In this document: piece by piece, positions 10,190 to 21,299 of the stretch
Numbering within the stretch: the first letter of the stretch is position 1
Layout: each line of letters opens with the position of its first letter
NCBI GenBank assembly: GCA_963556145.1
Contig: OY744468.1
Location: forward strand, 2,480,001 to 2,544,000
Reading direction: 5' to 3'
DNA: 64,000 nt
Origin: Hygrocybe punicea
Lineage: Eukaryota > Basidiomycota > Agaricomycetes > Agaricales > Hygrophoraceae
Notes under the pieces: generated by a model
Seen by the model: only the letters and a program-made list of their open reading frames with translations
Databases searched by the model: none
Told to the model about the DNA's origin: nothing
Position numbers and translations under genes: made by a program

Positions 10190-10648
10190 TCAAGTCCCAT
10201 ATTCCTTGATCCCACCGGCACCCCTTGCCCAAGTGGAACCATGGTCGCCCGTGAGGTACGGCGCAAATAATATATATATCTTCGAACTGGGTGTGAGGTT
10301 CTGAACTCCTAAGCTCGCCGTACGGGGAATATTCTCATGCATGCGCCTTTGCCGTACATGTATTGCCGTCATTGGTAAGACAGATGCATCGTTGAGCTTG
10401 GATCCCAAAAGTCTCTCGCGGGTGCGCTTTGCCGTCGACAACAGGGATTGGGACCCCCATAATCCCGAATCAGAACTCCATGCACGCCACAGGCGAAGAG
10501 GGTCCTGCGTGACGGTGAATCCACAGTGATTGCATGTGAATCGAGGGCAGTGGGGAGGTTTAAGCCGGAGGGCAGGTAAAGAGGTAGATTTCGATAAGTG
10601 CTTCAAACAGACGGCATGGTCAGGGCAGGATCGATGCATCAAGATCAA
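10190..10648 (-). CDS. Uncertain ORF with a CxxH/CxxC pattern
   Basis: A 152-residue minus-strand ORF with a possible metal-binding spacing near the start (CPDHAVCLKHL, then FTCNHCGF) and a basic middle (TAKRTRERLLG). It has no recognised domain. Sequence just upstream on the minus strand (10860-10830) also reads as a short peptide-like frame, so an upstream exon is possible. Listed as a candidate only. Confidence 0.25.
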   Translation of the reverse strand: MILMHRSCPDHAVCLKHLSKSTSLPALRLKPPHCPRFTCNHCGFTVTQDPLRLWRAWSSDSGLWGSQSLLSTAKRTRERLLGSKLNDASVLPMTAIHVRQRRMHENIPRTASLGVQNLTPSSKIYILFAPYLTGDHGSTWARGAGGIKEYGT

Positions 10649-11162
10649 ATATTAATTGAATCGTACGGATTTGTATGTTGTCGCGAGTATTCGTGGAGTA
10701 GATTTGTACGACAACTTCTGTACCACTGGCAGATGGGACTCATGGGAGGAATTTTGCACAGTCATGAACGGGTCGTGACTCAGTGTAAAATCTTCTTCGG
10801 GTAGATGAAACCAGAGGTATACGTGTTCAGAAATCTGGCATTATGTGCAGTATCCCAAGGGTCAAGACCGAGTGGGTCGTGGCCATCATATGATAAGCGA
10901 ACTTGACGTAGGAAATCCTCATTGTCGGCGCCTCGTTGTCGGTTTTACCGTTGGAGGGAGCCACAATGTAGTTCAACGTGGAGGCCTGAGGCTGAGGTCG
11001 CACGGTCACCCTAACAAGGCTTTCAGACTGGTATCGTCGCTGACCATCATATTCAGCTAGATATTGCTGACATTGACTCCCTGCTTAGATGGCATACTAT
11101 TATGTAGTAAAGCCCGGAATGGAATCTGCTCCTCCGGGGAGGCTGACCATCGCCCTGCAAAG

Positions 11163-11212
11163 TATATAAAGGACGAAGGCCCAAGTATGTAAAGGACGAA
11201 CGCCCAACAGGC
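11163..11212 (+). promoter_or_regulatory. TATA-like box within a tandem duplication upstream of the 11227 gene
   Basis: AAGTATATAAAGGACGAAGG is followed immediately by a near-copy, AAGTATGTAAAGGACGAACG. The two 23-24-bp units differ at a few sites. The first holds a TATATAAA box about 60 bp before the ATG of the next gene, a normal core-promoter position. Confidence 0.5.
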
Positions 11213-11226
11213 ATTTGGCTGTAGCA

Positions 11227-12536
11227 ATGGCGGCCAACCCCATATGGTCTATCCGTCAATCGTTGCTGGGATTATGGGCAATCATTCTTCAATGTCTCTT
11301 CCGTTTCCCTAGGAAGGCATCCAAGACCGAGCTGCCTCCATTGTTGCCGACTTTTGATCTGGTCGTACCGTCCAACTCCTTCCCAGCAAGTAGAGATGTT
11401 GTCACCCCTGCAGAGGACAGTCTGTCGTCGAAGAGTACCTGCTTATACCTCTTCCTCGCGATAACGTGGTCTGATCAATTTTTTATTATAAAACAGGTTC
11501 TTGGCAAAACGACAAGGCTCACTTTATCAGAAGCCCCAGCCTAAAACGCGCCAGTGTTCCTCGCAAGCCCGTCCAGCAATTCTCCAAATCTAAAGTGCGA
11601 CATGTTTCCAAGGGTTACGGCGGCGTGCCGAAAGCGATATACCCAGCAATTCCCACTCCAGATCCAGAATCTGGCACTCACGAATGGACTGCCTTGGAAT
11701 TTAGGGTGTCGGAATGTTCGGGAGCTGTTGGACAGGATTTACCTCCTTCCTCAACTGCCTCCGCGGGCTTGGACGCTACAACGACACGGATTGCACGAGA
11801 AGCCCATCCTGTTTCGTCCGACGACGACAAACGGAATGCTTGTCAACTCTCCAGCGATGCCCCTGTATTGGAGGTGGTTCCTGCGCTGGTTTTCCCTAAT
11901 CACTGCTACGCTAGTAATCCTCTCTCTGCCGTCTCTGGCGACTTATATGACGCCGCTCCAAATGTTGTCTTGCGCTCTATTCCGGTCCCCCAACTCGCAA
12001 AAGACGTCAAAATCCGCACCATCAAGAGAGAAACTTTGCTCGAGGCTGTACCTTATCCAGAACTGTTCGATTTCTCGATATACAACAACCGATATTCTCG
12101 TCGCAGTGAAAGTCTGGCGTCCCCCCAATCCAACATCTATGAAGAGAACGGCATCTCTTCTAATCTGTGTGGTATTACCCCCTCTACCCCGGATTCCTGC
12201 CAGGCAAACTCACCGGCATTCCTCACTGTCGGACTAGGCATCTCAACACCTCCGTCACGGGTCACAAGGCGCTTCGGAGTGTGCACAACGTCCAGATCCT
12301 CGATTTACTTTGGTACCGCCTCAATACTGAACGCCTCTGCGGTCATCTCGCCCAAATCTGCAGGCGTGACTGTCCCAATCGTGGTCAAGAATTCTTCCCC
12401 GTTTAATTCAAATTCTTGCACGGCCTTACCCGTTATCGAAACTGTTCAACCTCAGTGCACAGGGGAAACGACGTTAGGTGAGAGTCTGGAGTGTACAGAA
12501 GAGGAAATACTCAGTATGTTCACTCATCGCGATTGA
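11227..12536 (+). CDS. Hypothetical protein, 415 aa, two exons
   Basis: Exon 1 is 11227-11434, the intron is 11435-11496 (62 nt, gtacct...aaacag), and exon 2 is 11497-12536. The joined frame is open for 415 codons. The N-terminus has a short hydrophobic stretch (LLGLWAIILQCLF) followed by basic residues, which could be a membrane anchor. The rest is Ser/Thr/Pro-rich and likely disordered, ending in an acidic tail (TLGESLECTEEEILSMFTHRD). No domain was recognised. The start was chosen because it follows the TATA-like repeat and opens the hydrophobic segment. A competing frame at 11554-12237 is also open but lacks a start and a matching upstream exon. Confidence 0.55.
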
Positions 12537-12742
12537 GGTTTTGTCACCGTTTCTTTCTTTGATTTCCTGTCACTACGAGAAGCGTGCATTACCTTCGATG
12601 AATCAAAATAGCTCCCTGTACCCCCGGCTTCCGGACAGACCAGATAAATAAAACATTCGAAACAATCATAGCGGATGGCGCCGGCTATGACAGGCAAAAT
12701 AAGCGCGTGATGATTTGCAACAGACTTCTTATATAGTGATAG
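12537..12742. other. Intergenic between convergent genes
   Basis: The 3' regions of two convergent genes meet here. No coding signal was seen. Confidence 0.5.
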
Positions 12743-14045
12743 TTATTTAATAAAATCAGTCACCACCTTCCTAAACTCATTCGGCCTGAAAAGACGTTAA
12801 TGCTTTCGAAGCGGCAGGACTACATAACTCACGACTCTGCGTGAACTATAAAAAATCTTGGTCAGAACTAAAATGGCAAGATCTTGTAAACAACAAACCC
12901 CAATGACCCGCCTCCAATGTCTCCAACCGTACTCTTGGGAAGAACTGCGCAGTAAATGGAATGTTATGGCGGTTGACGTATCTGCATTCAAGGTTAAGAA
13001 TTCCCGGGATCACAACAAGGTAAAGCGGGCATCAAGATCACGAACTTGCTCTTCGATCCCTTGACGAGAAGCGTCTTTCCGTCCCAACAGCGATCTCCTG
13101 GTTCATACGGAAAGGCACCTAGTTCCGGCATGGCGTCTTCTAAGATGTGCAGTGGTACCCGGAACTTCGCGTGCTGGTTGTCGGGGACCGCAGGAATCAA
13201 GTTCGTCAACAAAAAAGCGAGAACAGCAGGATCCTGCAATAACCGGACGTTTCAATCAGGAATCAAGAAAACGCTTCATTAATGTTGTCAATGAAAACAA
13301 ACCTTTTCGTACTGTGCGAGAATATTCTGGGCTTCATTTCTCGTAAACACCTTGCTCGCTTCGATTTGCTTCATGCCTTGGATATAGCCTCGGAACTCGG
13401 CCGACAGATCTCCTTTTGCGGGAGTAATATCGACAATAGTGAGATTCGCAAGCGTCTCGGGCGGGAGATCCGGGCTAAGGGCGAACGCCATGGCAACTTT
13501 GCCCCCCCTGTTCATTTATATCACTTTGTATCCGGCGCACAATAGATCATGAAAACATAATTTGTTTTTACATTGAATGACCGAGAAGGGAGACGTTTGA
13601 TAGATCGTGAATTTTGCAGAAGTGAAGAACGTCTGACGCCATCGAACGGTATGTCATGGGGAGGGTGTGCGGTGACGAGCCGTGATTGCGAAGGTCCTGT
13701 TATCAGGCATCAGGTCGGTTCGGGTTTCAGGAAAGGCGAAAAACGGGAAACTAAAAAAATGAAAATGGAGGCTCACCAATGTATATACCGGTCTATTCAA
13801 GTCCATCGAAAACGACTTGGCCAGGGAGTGCCAATTTCGCTTTGAACCACTACAAGTAGCTGGATTTCACCTGTATGCAATTGTGGTGTTGGTGTCTGCC
13901 CCACGCACAATAATCCATGTAATATAATAACAGGTCCTCGTTCTTTGTTTCCATTAGTAGGAATATACTGGTCGTAATGAAGAGGAACGGGTGTTGTTGA
14001 TGGTGAGAACGATGAGAAGCCTACAGCGTTGCACAGGTCAGTAGC
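12743..14045 (-). CDS. ABHD11-like alpha/beta hydrolase (probably mitochondrial)
   Basis: Serine hydrolase of the ABHD11/Imo32 type. Exons on the minus strand: from about 14045 to 13909, 13849-13777, 13696-13572, 13507-13303, 13233-13046, 12981-12899, 12845-12833 and 12785-12743, with all introns GT...AG and 47-80 nt. Signature blocks in order: PVPLHYDQY; the oxyanion strand VIILHGLFGSKRNW; YTLDLRNHGSSPH; the nucleophile elbow GHSMGGKVAMAFAL; DPAVLAFLLTNL; and the catalytic-His region LEAGHWVHAESPNEF, ending FRKVVTDFIK. Ser, Asp-region and His motifs are all present. The exon encoding VHAES is only 13 nt, yet it is needed to reach the conserved P-N-E-F ending. The 5' end is uncertain; a mitochondrial presequence exon may lie between 14045 and 14174. 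It is divergent from TSC13 across a very short intergenic stretch. Confidence 0.85.
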
Positions 14046-14227
14046 CATTACCAGCGAATCTACAGCTTGGAAATACTCGATTGAATACACTTGAGCGCAT
14101 CGATGCTGCTCTTGCGGATAACAAGAGAATAATGAGACAGCGTGAGCAAGGGCCTCACATGTACAGGCATTCAAGTTGGAGTTCGCGTGGATGATAATTT
14201 AGGTAATTTCAGGCCTTCACTTCAAAC

Positions 14228-15614
14228 ATGGTCTTGGTACGAGTCTCCGCTGTTGGAAAAATATTCTCCTTCGCCCATGGATTCCCCGAAACCATAGAAG
14301 TTTCTGGGTGTCAACCAACCGTTGCAGACGTAAAGCGGTCCATAACTGCCAAATTTCCCAAGGTACGCGTCTCTCCCTCTCAAACATCCGACATCGTTTT
14401 AAATGTGAATTCTGGAATAAAGTTTCATGCCTCGCGGCAGAAGATCACGCTCAAGGGCGACGGGAAGATGCTCACGGATGATACGAAGCTCAGCGACGCG
14501 GGAATTGTTGATGGGGGTGAGTTATCTGTCAAGGACTTGGGCCCTCAGATAAGCTGGAAAGTTGTATTCCTGGTCGAATATGTGTGTTTTTTTCGCGTTT
14601 ACCTATGTTGGCAATGACCTCACGTTCATTCAGCTTGGACCGCTGGTCGTTCACCCGCTCATTTACTACCTACCCACCTTATTTTATGGCCGCTCTATTC
14701 AGCACAGCTCGCTGCAACAGTTAGTGTATTCTTATTAGTTCTAGCTTGTAGATTTTGCGCTGACACAACCTTGGAAGATATGTTTTTACACTTGTGATGT
14801 TGCATTTCGCGAAGCGTGAACTCGAAACGCTCTTGTCAGTCCCGTCCCGTCAAATTTATTAGTGACTGATGCGATCTGTATCAATCATCCTCAGCGTTCA
14901 TCGTTTCTCACATGCTACAATGCCAGTCCGAAATATCTTCAAGAAGTGATTTCAGTTGTCCATTTTTCTGGTATCCGCCATCTGATAAGGCTTTCTTCAG
15001 CTCAGCACACTATTACCTGCTCAGTGGTAATAATTCTGCTTGATTTGAATAAATTCTCAATATTTGTTACATGCAGGCTTGGCCCTTGCCCTTGACGTCT
15101 ATCGCCAACGATTCTCCGCGTCCTCTCCGCACATCCGCGGTACCATTCGCGATGATCCTCGATTCCTCTGGGCCTGTTCCTCTGTCTGGTTTGCACGTGT
15201 CTCTTACCTCTCACACATTTCTCCAAATTCTCATCTTCCTGTTTCAAGTTTGCCGAAGTCTCAAATTTGCACTCCCACTTGACGCTCCGCGCTCTTCGCC
15301 CAGCCGGCACGCGCAAACGTGCTATTCCTTATGGATATGGCTTCACGTTTGTCTCCTGCCCGAATTACCTTTTCGAGTCCGTCGCCTGGTTGTGTATTTG
15401 CGTGATGACGGGCAGCTATGCGGGTGAATGCATTTGTTCGGAACACCTCTTATCCTTACTGATAATCTTACTGTTATACTCAGCTTGGACGTTCACAGCC
15501 GTGGCAGTGGCCCAAATGGCTCCATGGGCGATCAAGAAGCACAAGAACTACAAGACGGATTTTGGGAAGCAGTACCCGAGAGGGAGAAAAGCTATGATTC
15601 CATTCATATTTTGA
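14228..15614 (+). CDS. TSC13: Very-long-chain enoyl-CoA reductase (TSC13-type)
   Basis: Catalyses the last step of very-long-chain fatty acid elongation, reducing trans-2-enoyl-CoA in the ER membrane with NADPH. Exons: 14228-14362, 14423-14581, 14634-14719, 14778-14834, 14895-14945, 15001-15026, 15077 to about 15180, then one near 15240-15420 and a last one ending at 15614. The N-terminus is the ubiquitin-like domain of the family (IEVSGCQPTVADVKRSI...LKGDGKMLTDDTKLSDAGI). The steroid-reductase domain follows: ISWKVVFLVEY-LGPLVVHPLIYY, HFAKRELETLF, HRFSHATMP, GYGFTFVSCPNYLFE and the C-terminal KKHKNYKTDFG...PRGRKAMIPFIF. The end matches the family exactly. Intron 1 (60 nt) is in frame and free of stops, so its retention would add 20 residues. 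It shares an upstream region with the ABHD11-like gene. Confidence 0.93.
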
Positions 15615-16345
15615 ATTGTAGCACTACTTTTTTGACACTATCGTGACAGTAGATGCTTGCTTGCTGCCCAGACAGTTTGAAATGAATGTCTCGCTAGTCC
15701 TATGCTTTTCAATCGTTCTGGTCATTGAACATGTGATAGCAGTACGCTCGTCAGGCTCGTCGCATGGAAACGAGTTGCTAACCACGAAAGATGTCCTATA
15801 CGGAACAGATCGAATTCTGTCTGTAATCGTGAGATTTCTTGGAAAGCTTCCTCGGCTTCTTTCCAAAAAATCCGCGCTGTCCACGTTCCTAACAAGTTGC
15901 TGCATCCTCCATTTTGACTCTAGGTTTCTGACTCGGGATAGGACCACTCTACATTTATCACGAGTTCAACATCGGCATTGAGTCAAGTTTGTGCAGGCAC
16001 CGGTGTGCTTCTCAATTAAAACCTTGCACTGGGAATAGACTTTACCACTCAACTTAAAGTCACTGGATGCCTCGACACGTTCCTTTTCCTCCCTCCTCTG
16101 GAAGCCAGCTGTAGAAAATTCTTCCCCTTTCATTAACGATGATTGGTCGCAAGATTATTGAATATCGTGCGGACGACATACCTTGCATCACCCCAGGACG
16201 GAAATCGCCTGGCCTAACAATTGAGATCGCCAGTATTAAAGGGGGTAAATCTTTCAGAGTGCGCATTCTTACAGCCCCTATTCAGAATCTTGCTGATATC
16301 CATTCAGCAGAATGCCGCGTGCAGCGTTAGAGACAGTCAGACATC
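15615..16345. other. No clear gene
   Basis: Overlapping ORFs on both strands at 15624-15981 mirror each other and show no domain. A short plus ORF at 16139-16330 could be an upstream exon of the 16346 gene, but no in-frame junction was found. Confidence 0.35.
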
Positions 16346-17797
16346 GTGTTTTTCGCCATTATAGTATGTTCGGTCCTCCATGTCGTTGGTCATATATTAA
16401 TCAGAACGAGTAGTACTCCCGATTCGAGTCATACTTTCGGTATTCCAAATCCGACAACCGTTTTCGACAAATCGCGCAGACGAAAGCGGTCCTCCCTCGC
16501 GGAGGAAGCGCTCGCAACCACTTTACAGAATTGTACTTCTGACCAATCGTTCACAGAGAAGCAAATCCGAGTTCTTGAGCAAGCTACGGCGTTGATCAGT
16601 GCTCGTGCCATGGATGCACAAGAAGAGCATGAAGCAGGACAGTGCTCTTCCCTTGAAACTGAACCAGAGGAAGGTGGACCGTTGCAGGGCGGAGGATGCT
16701 ATAAGCCAGACCAGAGCCAAGTTGTGATCAAATTTGAGACACAGCTGTTGCACCAACATCTCCGGTCCTTGACTCAATCATTCGGCCACCCAAAAAATGT
16801 TGAAATCCAAGACGACAACCAGTTAGACAGCGAAGACCGACATCTAGCGAACCTCGCTAGATTTTGTCAGACTGCGCTGACGAAGGCTCCCACCATGCGC
16901 ATTTCATCGGCCAACCCATTTTTCCGCCGTAGAACGATGAACGACGTAAGCATGATATGCTTGCGCTCATTGCGTAGAAAATCGGCGACATGTCATCCCA
17001 GAGGTCATTCCTGGTCAACATCACTGGACGATAGATGTAACACCGCAAGGCCCCAGGGTACAGTCTCGCTATCGTCGGCATCGCCAGATGATCGCCTCAT
17101 CACGGTGGCCGAGGAAGCCAATGTCGACAAATTGGTCTCAAGCTCATTCGCATCCGTTACTCCATCGCATCATCTGCACTTTAACCCGCCCTCTGGTGAA
17201 ACTGCAATCACGATTGCAATGGCAACCCGTACTCGCCGTTCGCTGCACGAAAATTTGCAAGGAACCGCAACGATATTCCAGAACGCTCAACCACGCTCCA
17301 CTATAGATATCCTCGCGGACCTGAGCCCACAAGACATTGAGTGTCCAGGGTATGCAAGGGAACTAATAGACGGGTTAGATTACGTCGATGATCATGGGCA
17401 GCTCGAGATCGCGCCTCCCAGAAGGCATCAGGTTTACCACCACTTACTTCCGAACGGTGACTTGCCCCAGATCACCATCGAAGAACATCAACGTCCGATG
17501 AATGGCCATTCTCCGGAACCATCGTTGCGACGTTCATGTCTTGTTTCGGTTACCGCGCCAAAGTTCAAGCGGATAAAAGGCGTCTTCCTAAATTTCTCGT
17601 TTCTCCATTCCATTTGCAAAAAGGCCACAAATCTTCAGAGGTTTAGGCCATTTACGGTCGCTGTTCAGGAGCAATCGTTTTCCAAAAGGATTCATGGACA
17701 TGGATCAACAGGTTTGGCCGTTGGAGAGGATTATCGTCGCGTTCCTGCCCGCCATCAGGGAACCAAGTGGTGTACTTCCGTCAGGCGTCGTAGTTGA
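16346..17797 (+). CDS. Hypothetical protein, up to 483 aa
   Basis: A long uninterrupted plus-strand frame. The first about 25 residues (FFAIIVCSVLHVVGHILI) look membrane-like but overlap a plausible intron (gtatgttcgg...aatcag, about 16364-16404), so they may be intronic and the true start may lie elsewhere. The body is polar, with an acidic stretch (LETEPEEGGPLQGGG), a central Ser/Thr/Arg-rich part and an acidic FQNAQPRSTIDILADLSPQD region. No domain was recognised. The last about 60 codons may be read through a donor site, because another frame there also looks coding. The length of the open frame supports a real gene, but start, end and function are unknown. Confidence 0.5.
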   Translation: MFFAIIVCSVLHVVGHILIRTSSTPDSSHTFGIPNPTTVFDKSRRRKRSSLAEEALATTLQNCTSDQSFTEKQIRVLEQATALISARAMDAQEEHEAGQCSSLETEPEEGGPLQGGGCYKPDQSQVVIKFETQLLHQHLRSLTQSFGHPKNVEIQDDNQLDSEDRHLANLARFCQTALTKAPTMRISSANPFFRRRTMNDVSMICLRSLRRKSATCHPRGHSWSTSLDDRCNTARPQGTVSLSSASPDDRLITVAEEANVDKLVSSSFASVTPSHHLHFNPPSGETAITIAMATRTRRSLHENLQGTATIFQNAQPRSTIDILADLSPQDIECPGYARELIDGLDYVDDHGQLEIAPPRRHQVYHHLLPNGDLPQITIEEHQRPMNGHSPEPSLRRSCLVSVTAPKFKRIKGVFLNFSFLHSICKKATNLQRFRPFTVAVQEQSFSKRIHGHGSTGLAVGEDYRRVPARHQGTKWCTSVRRRS

Positions 17798-18846
17798 GCG
17801 CTGAGTCGCAGGGTCGGCTCTTTCTTGCAAGTACTCTGGGTCCTGTATCTTCGCCACTGATAGATTTTTCAGCTAAGATAACTTGCAATTGTGTCATGTG
17901 CTCCCTAGTTGGTATTTTCTCTCTCATGTTGCGCGACCAACTTGATGGCGTACCGTTCTCATAAATTTCTCTAGAGATCTCCGACCAATTTATGTGTAAT
18001 ACATGGTTTTGTCCAGAATGGCGGTACGCCATATCCTGGCATTCTGAGAACAGGCTCTTGAACCAGCTATGATGATATACAGCTGATTCCCCGCTACCGA
18101 TACACGGGGCATTTAGTTAGTCCAGCCAGGCATGCCTTCACCGAAAAGCCTAACGTCTCTCGGCTCTGCGCGCTCAATGACTATGATCCGGAATTCAAAA
18201 GACGTTGCGAAAGGGCAGCAAAAAGGACAGAGAAAGTAAGCTGACAGGGCCAAGGACGAGACGTGTATTTCCAATTTTTTCTCGTGCAAGGCCCATCGGA
18301 AACACCATCCAAGGTGACGACAATTTCAGGAACGGAGAATATCATCCAGTTATTTAAGGACAAGGATGAAAGGACAAACAGGTACTCTCGACGGAACACC
18401 ACCTCTCACGCTATCTCAGGCTTAAAGAGATGCTATTGTCAATTATCGAGCACATAAATTATTTTCATATCTGTATCTTCTGAACGGACTGGGTTCACCG
18501 CCGAAATGATAGAAATAGAAATGGCTCTTGAGGGTTTCAATCATCGGGGATGAGATAGTACACAGGATATAAAGAATGACGATGTTCATGGTTGTGTATG
18601 ACAGCCATGCAAACAGACATGCCCTTTCTGGACGTCATTAAGCAAAGACTCCTGGGCTCACATCTCGGGAATGAACGTCAGCATTCCAGGTGTCGACAGT
18701 TGCCAGGACCGAATATGGATGTGCTGGGTGGTGACAACAGTGAGCAAATTGGTAAAAAGGAAGGAGGTACATACGGCCATCGTTTCCGAGTGCGTATGCA
18801 CCTTCAAATAGTTCTGGATCATAATCTCGGTCTTGGCAAACTCATA
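17798..18846. other. No clear gene
   Basis: ORFs of 60-143 codons on both strands overlap the 3' end of the HNH-like gene or each other, without domains or good splice connections. The segment probably contains 3' untranslated and intergenic sequence. Confidence 0.4.
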
Positions 18847-20147
18847 TTAAGTGAACGTGGAAATAGAAGAGACGAGAAACAGACCGTGGCCACTCATCAG
18901 CGATCTACCAATAGCCATCCGCGTTTCCATGTCTGCATCTTCAGGCCATGGTGCCCCCCGGTACGCTTTCGGCGGATCCTTGCGCACGTCCATTTCCGAT
19001 TCGTCGCCGGAACTTCCCTCTAGTATGTTCTTCTCGGGATTTGGCCTTGCGAATCCACCAGGCTTTTTCCGCCTGTGAGCAATTATTTGTGCTAATACCT
19101 TCTCCCCGTGTGAACCCTTCGTTGGCACAGGCTCCCAGTACACCAATTGAATTAATTCCGTTGTACGATGCATGAGGTTGAGAACATGATACGGGAGAGG
19201 CACTGTGGGAGGATCGTGTCGAACCATCGCAAAATAACGCCGGAATTTAATCTCTGCATTCAGGGCAACGAGGAAAACGTTTAAATGGTTAGGTTGTTCA
19301 CGTTCTTCCCCAATGTGGCGAAAGGGCGGCAAGGGAGTGCTATTCGGCTCAGGTGACTCGCGCAAGACCCTGTCACGAGCTGCAACATACGTCTTGCGGG
19401 TCCTTGTTACTGGATCGTAGACAAGAAGCACATTGTCGAACGGAAGGAAATGTTCGGGATGTAAAGCGACTAGCTCGTACTCTGGATCCTTGAAGCTCGT
19501 TATGGAGAACTGTCGTATGGAACGTTCCCACCACAATCGCAATAGCATTTATAAGAGGGACTCACATCGAGGGAACGGTTGGGATCAAGGCCCGAATTAT
19601 CAAGTTGTCTCTGCCGCCGATCATTATCTGACTTGACCATTGTAATGAGTCCGTCCAGTGTCGAGAACGAGGGCGTGACCGCAATGAAAGCATATAGGTC
19701 GAGAGACGTGTGGACAAAAGCTTCAACTGCACAAATTCAGACTCATCGGCTCAGGCAATGAAACAATCGCGCTCACGAAATGCAAGATTGGACGAATCAT
19801 CTAGCGTGAAGTGTCTGTATGGAATGATACGAAGCGTATTTTCAAGCAAGTTTTCCTTCAGAAGACTTAGTGTTAGGGACTAATTGCACCCTAGGAGCGC
19901 CACTTACAATTTCAGTTGGATCTCCGTTGCGAACAGCATTGACCCAATGAGCCAGTTGATGTGTATATTTGATGCTCCTCGTTATTATGCAACCTTCAGC
20001 AAGATCGACACCACCATTAATTCCGCGTCTGGGGGAAACATTCGAGACTGAACCCTCTGCGGGCTGGATTTCAGGAAGGTCACCCAACGCTGGGACTTTT
20101 GCAAACGGCTTGACCGAGATGTGACCGGATTGTGTGAGCAACGACAT
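18847..20147 (-). CDS. HNH-nuclease-like protein of an agaricomycete expansion
   Basis: Four exons on the minus strand: 20147-19908, 19855-19777, 19726-19566 and 19498-18847. Their introns are 50-67 nt. The N-terminal part carries CIITRSIKYTHQLAHWVNAVR, which has the Cys-x(n)-A-H layout of the HNH_2 motif seen in many agaricomycete proteins. The second half contains SLDLYAFIAVTPSFSTLDG, EYELVALHPEHFLPFDNVLLVY and KIGHL-like regions with aromatic residues, then a basic linker (AHRRKKPGGFARPNPEKN) and an acidic C-terminus (EGSSGDESEMDVRKD). The frame is intact over all exons, so the gene appears functional. Nuclease activity is inference: the second metal-binding histidine of a canonical HNH is not obvious, and DNA targets are unknown. 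Confidence 0.65.
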
Positions 20148-20309
20148 TAATATTCGGTCTTATACAACGGATCGTTAAGTTGCGTCGCGAGGTCTGGGCC
20201 GCAGTTCAGTACTGCAGGCACAGTACTGCCAGTACTAGTGCGGCGACGTCCGGGTCTTGAACATGTATACGGAGGGTCTAGAGGATTATTATATACGGCT
20301 TACTGTAGC

Positions 20310-21299
20310 ATGAGCGAAAGAGCCAGTGGACTGCCACAGACGTCCCTGGGTCGTCGTGTCTTCGCGAGTTTCAGCACTAAAGCCCTTACCTTCAAATCGC
20401 TTCGCCCAGGAGAATCTAAACCTGAACAGCAGCTATTCATCCCCAGAGTTGTCCGCACCAAGACATGCCTTGCCAATTTATGGAGATCACCCCGATTCCG
20501 CGCTTTTCTAATCATCGCTGCCATCGCATTCTTGGTCCTCTACGTCGTATTTGTGGTTCCCGCATACTATGCAGGTTATTCCGACATCTACTTCAACTCC
20601 AAGGTCGCTATCGAACAATCAGACTGCCAACGGTTGGGATTGGGATGTCATATTGAACTCCTCAAGCAGTTATAACCTCCTCAACCGTGACACTGTTCCA
20701 GTTGTTGGAACAGCCAACGTCTTATCCACACGTTCAGGAACCAATTATACCGCCGAATTAATCCGTCACGAAGACAACCAACTTCGCTTCGATTTCACCT
20801 TTGCCGGCACAGACGGCCCACAGTTCCTCAACATCGGTCCGAACTCAACAAATAACATCAGCGGCACCTACGTTACCTCTCCTAATCTCTCTTTCTAGTC
20901 CCTGAATCTCTCTCTCCTTGACAACTCTATTCCATTTCAACGGCCGGGTTACTATTGCTGGCCAGCAGCAACGCTGGTGTTGCGGAATTCAAGTTCAGGG
21001 TGTTGCAATCGCTTACTCTAGATCCGAAAGACAGAGCAAGGATGAAAGTTCTGCGGAATGGCGGGGTCGGTGGATGAGGAGTTCCAAATTTCCTTGTGGT
21101 GTTTGTTAATCATTTTTATTACTCGCTGTGCAGTGCGAATCAGACTCTGCATAATGGTGGAAGAGGCGGTGGATATGGCGGGTTTGATGGAGGTGGCGGG
21201 TTTGATGGAGGCGAGAATGGCAGCGACGGCGACGGAGGTGGAAGTGACGGTGACGGTGGTGGTGGTACCCTCAAATCGAGAGCAAGTTTTGAGGTTTAG
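20310..21299 (+). CDS. Type II membrane protein with Gly-rich tail, probably frame-broken or mis-spliced
   Basis: The start at 20310 opens a basic N-terminus (FSTKALTFKSLRPGESKPEQ) followed by one transmembrane helix (FRAFLIIAAIAFLVLYVVFVV, residues about 70-90). After the helix the coding signal shifts frame. From about 20576 to 20898 another frame reads well (NNQTANGWDWDVILNSSS, TANVLSTRSGTNYTAELIRH, several N-x-S/T sites), as expected for a lumenal or extracellular domain. The junction would need an unusually short intron (28-40 nt) or contains a frameshift. Further on, 21150-21290 encodes a Gly/Asp-rich repeat (GGGYGGFDGGGGFDGG). No family was recognised. The features describe a real gene locus, but the exact product and whether it is intact are uncertain. 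Confidence 0.45.

Noticed and set aside
11554..12237. 227-codon plus frame overlapping the 11227 gene
   Set aside because: It has no ATG with a good upstream exon and runs out of phase with the spliced model that opens 415 codons.
16139..16330. Upstream exon for the 16346 gene
   Set aside because: No GT...AG junction joins it in frame to the long ORF.
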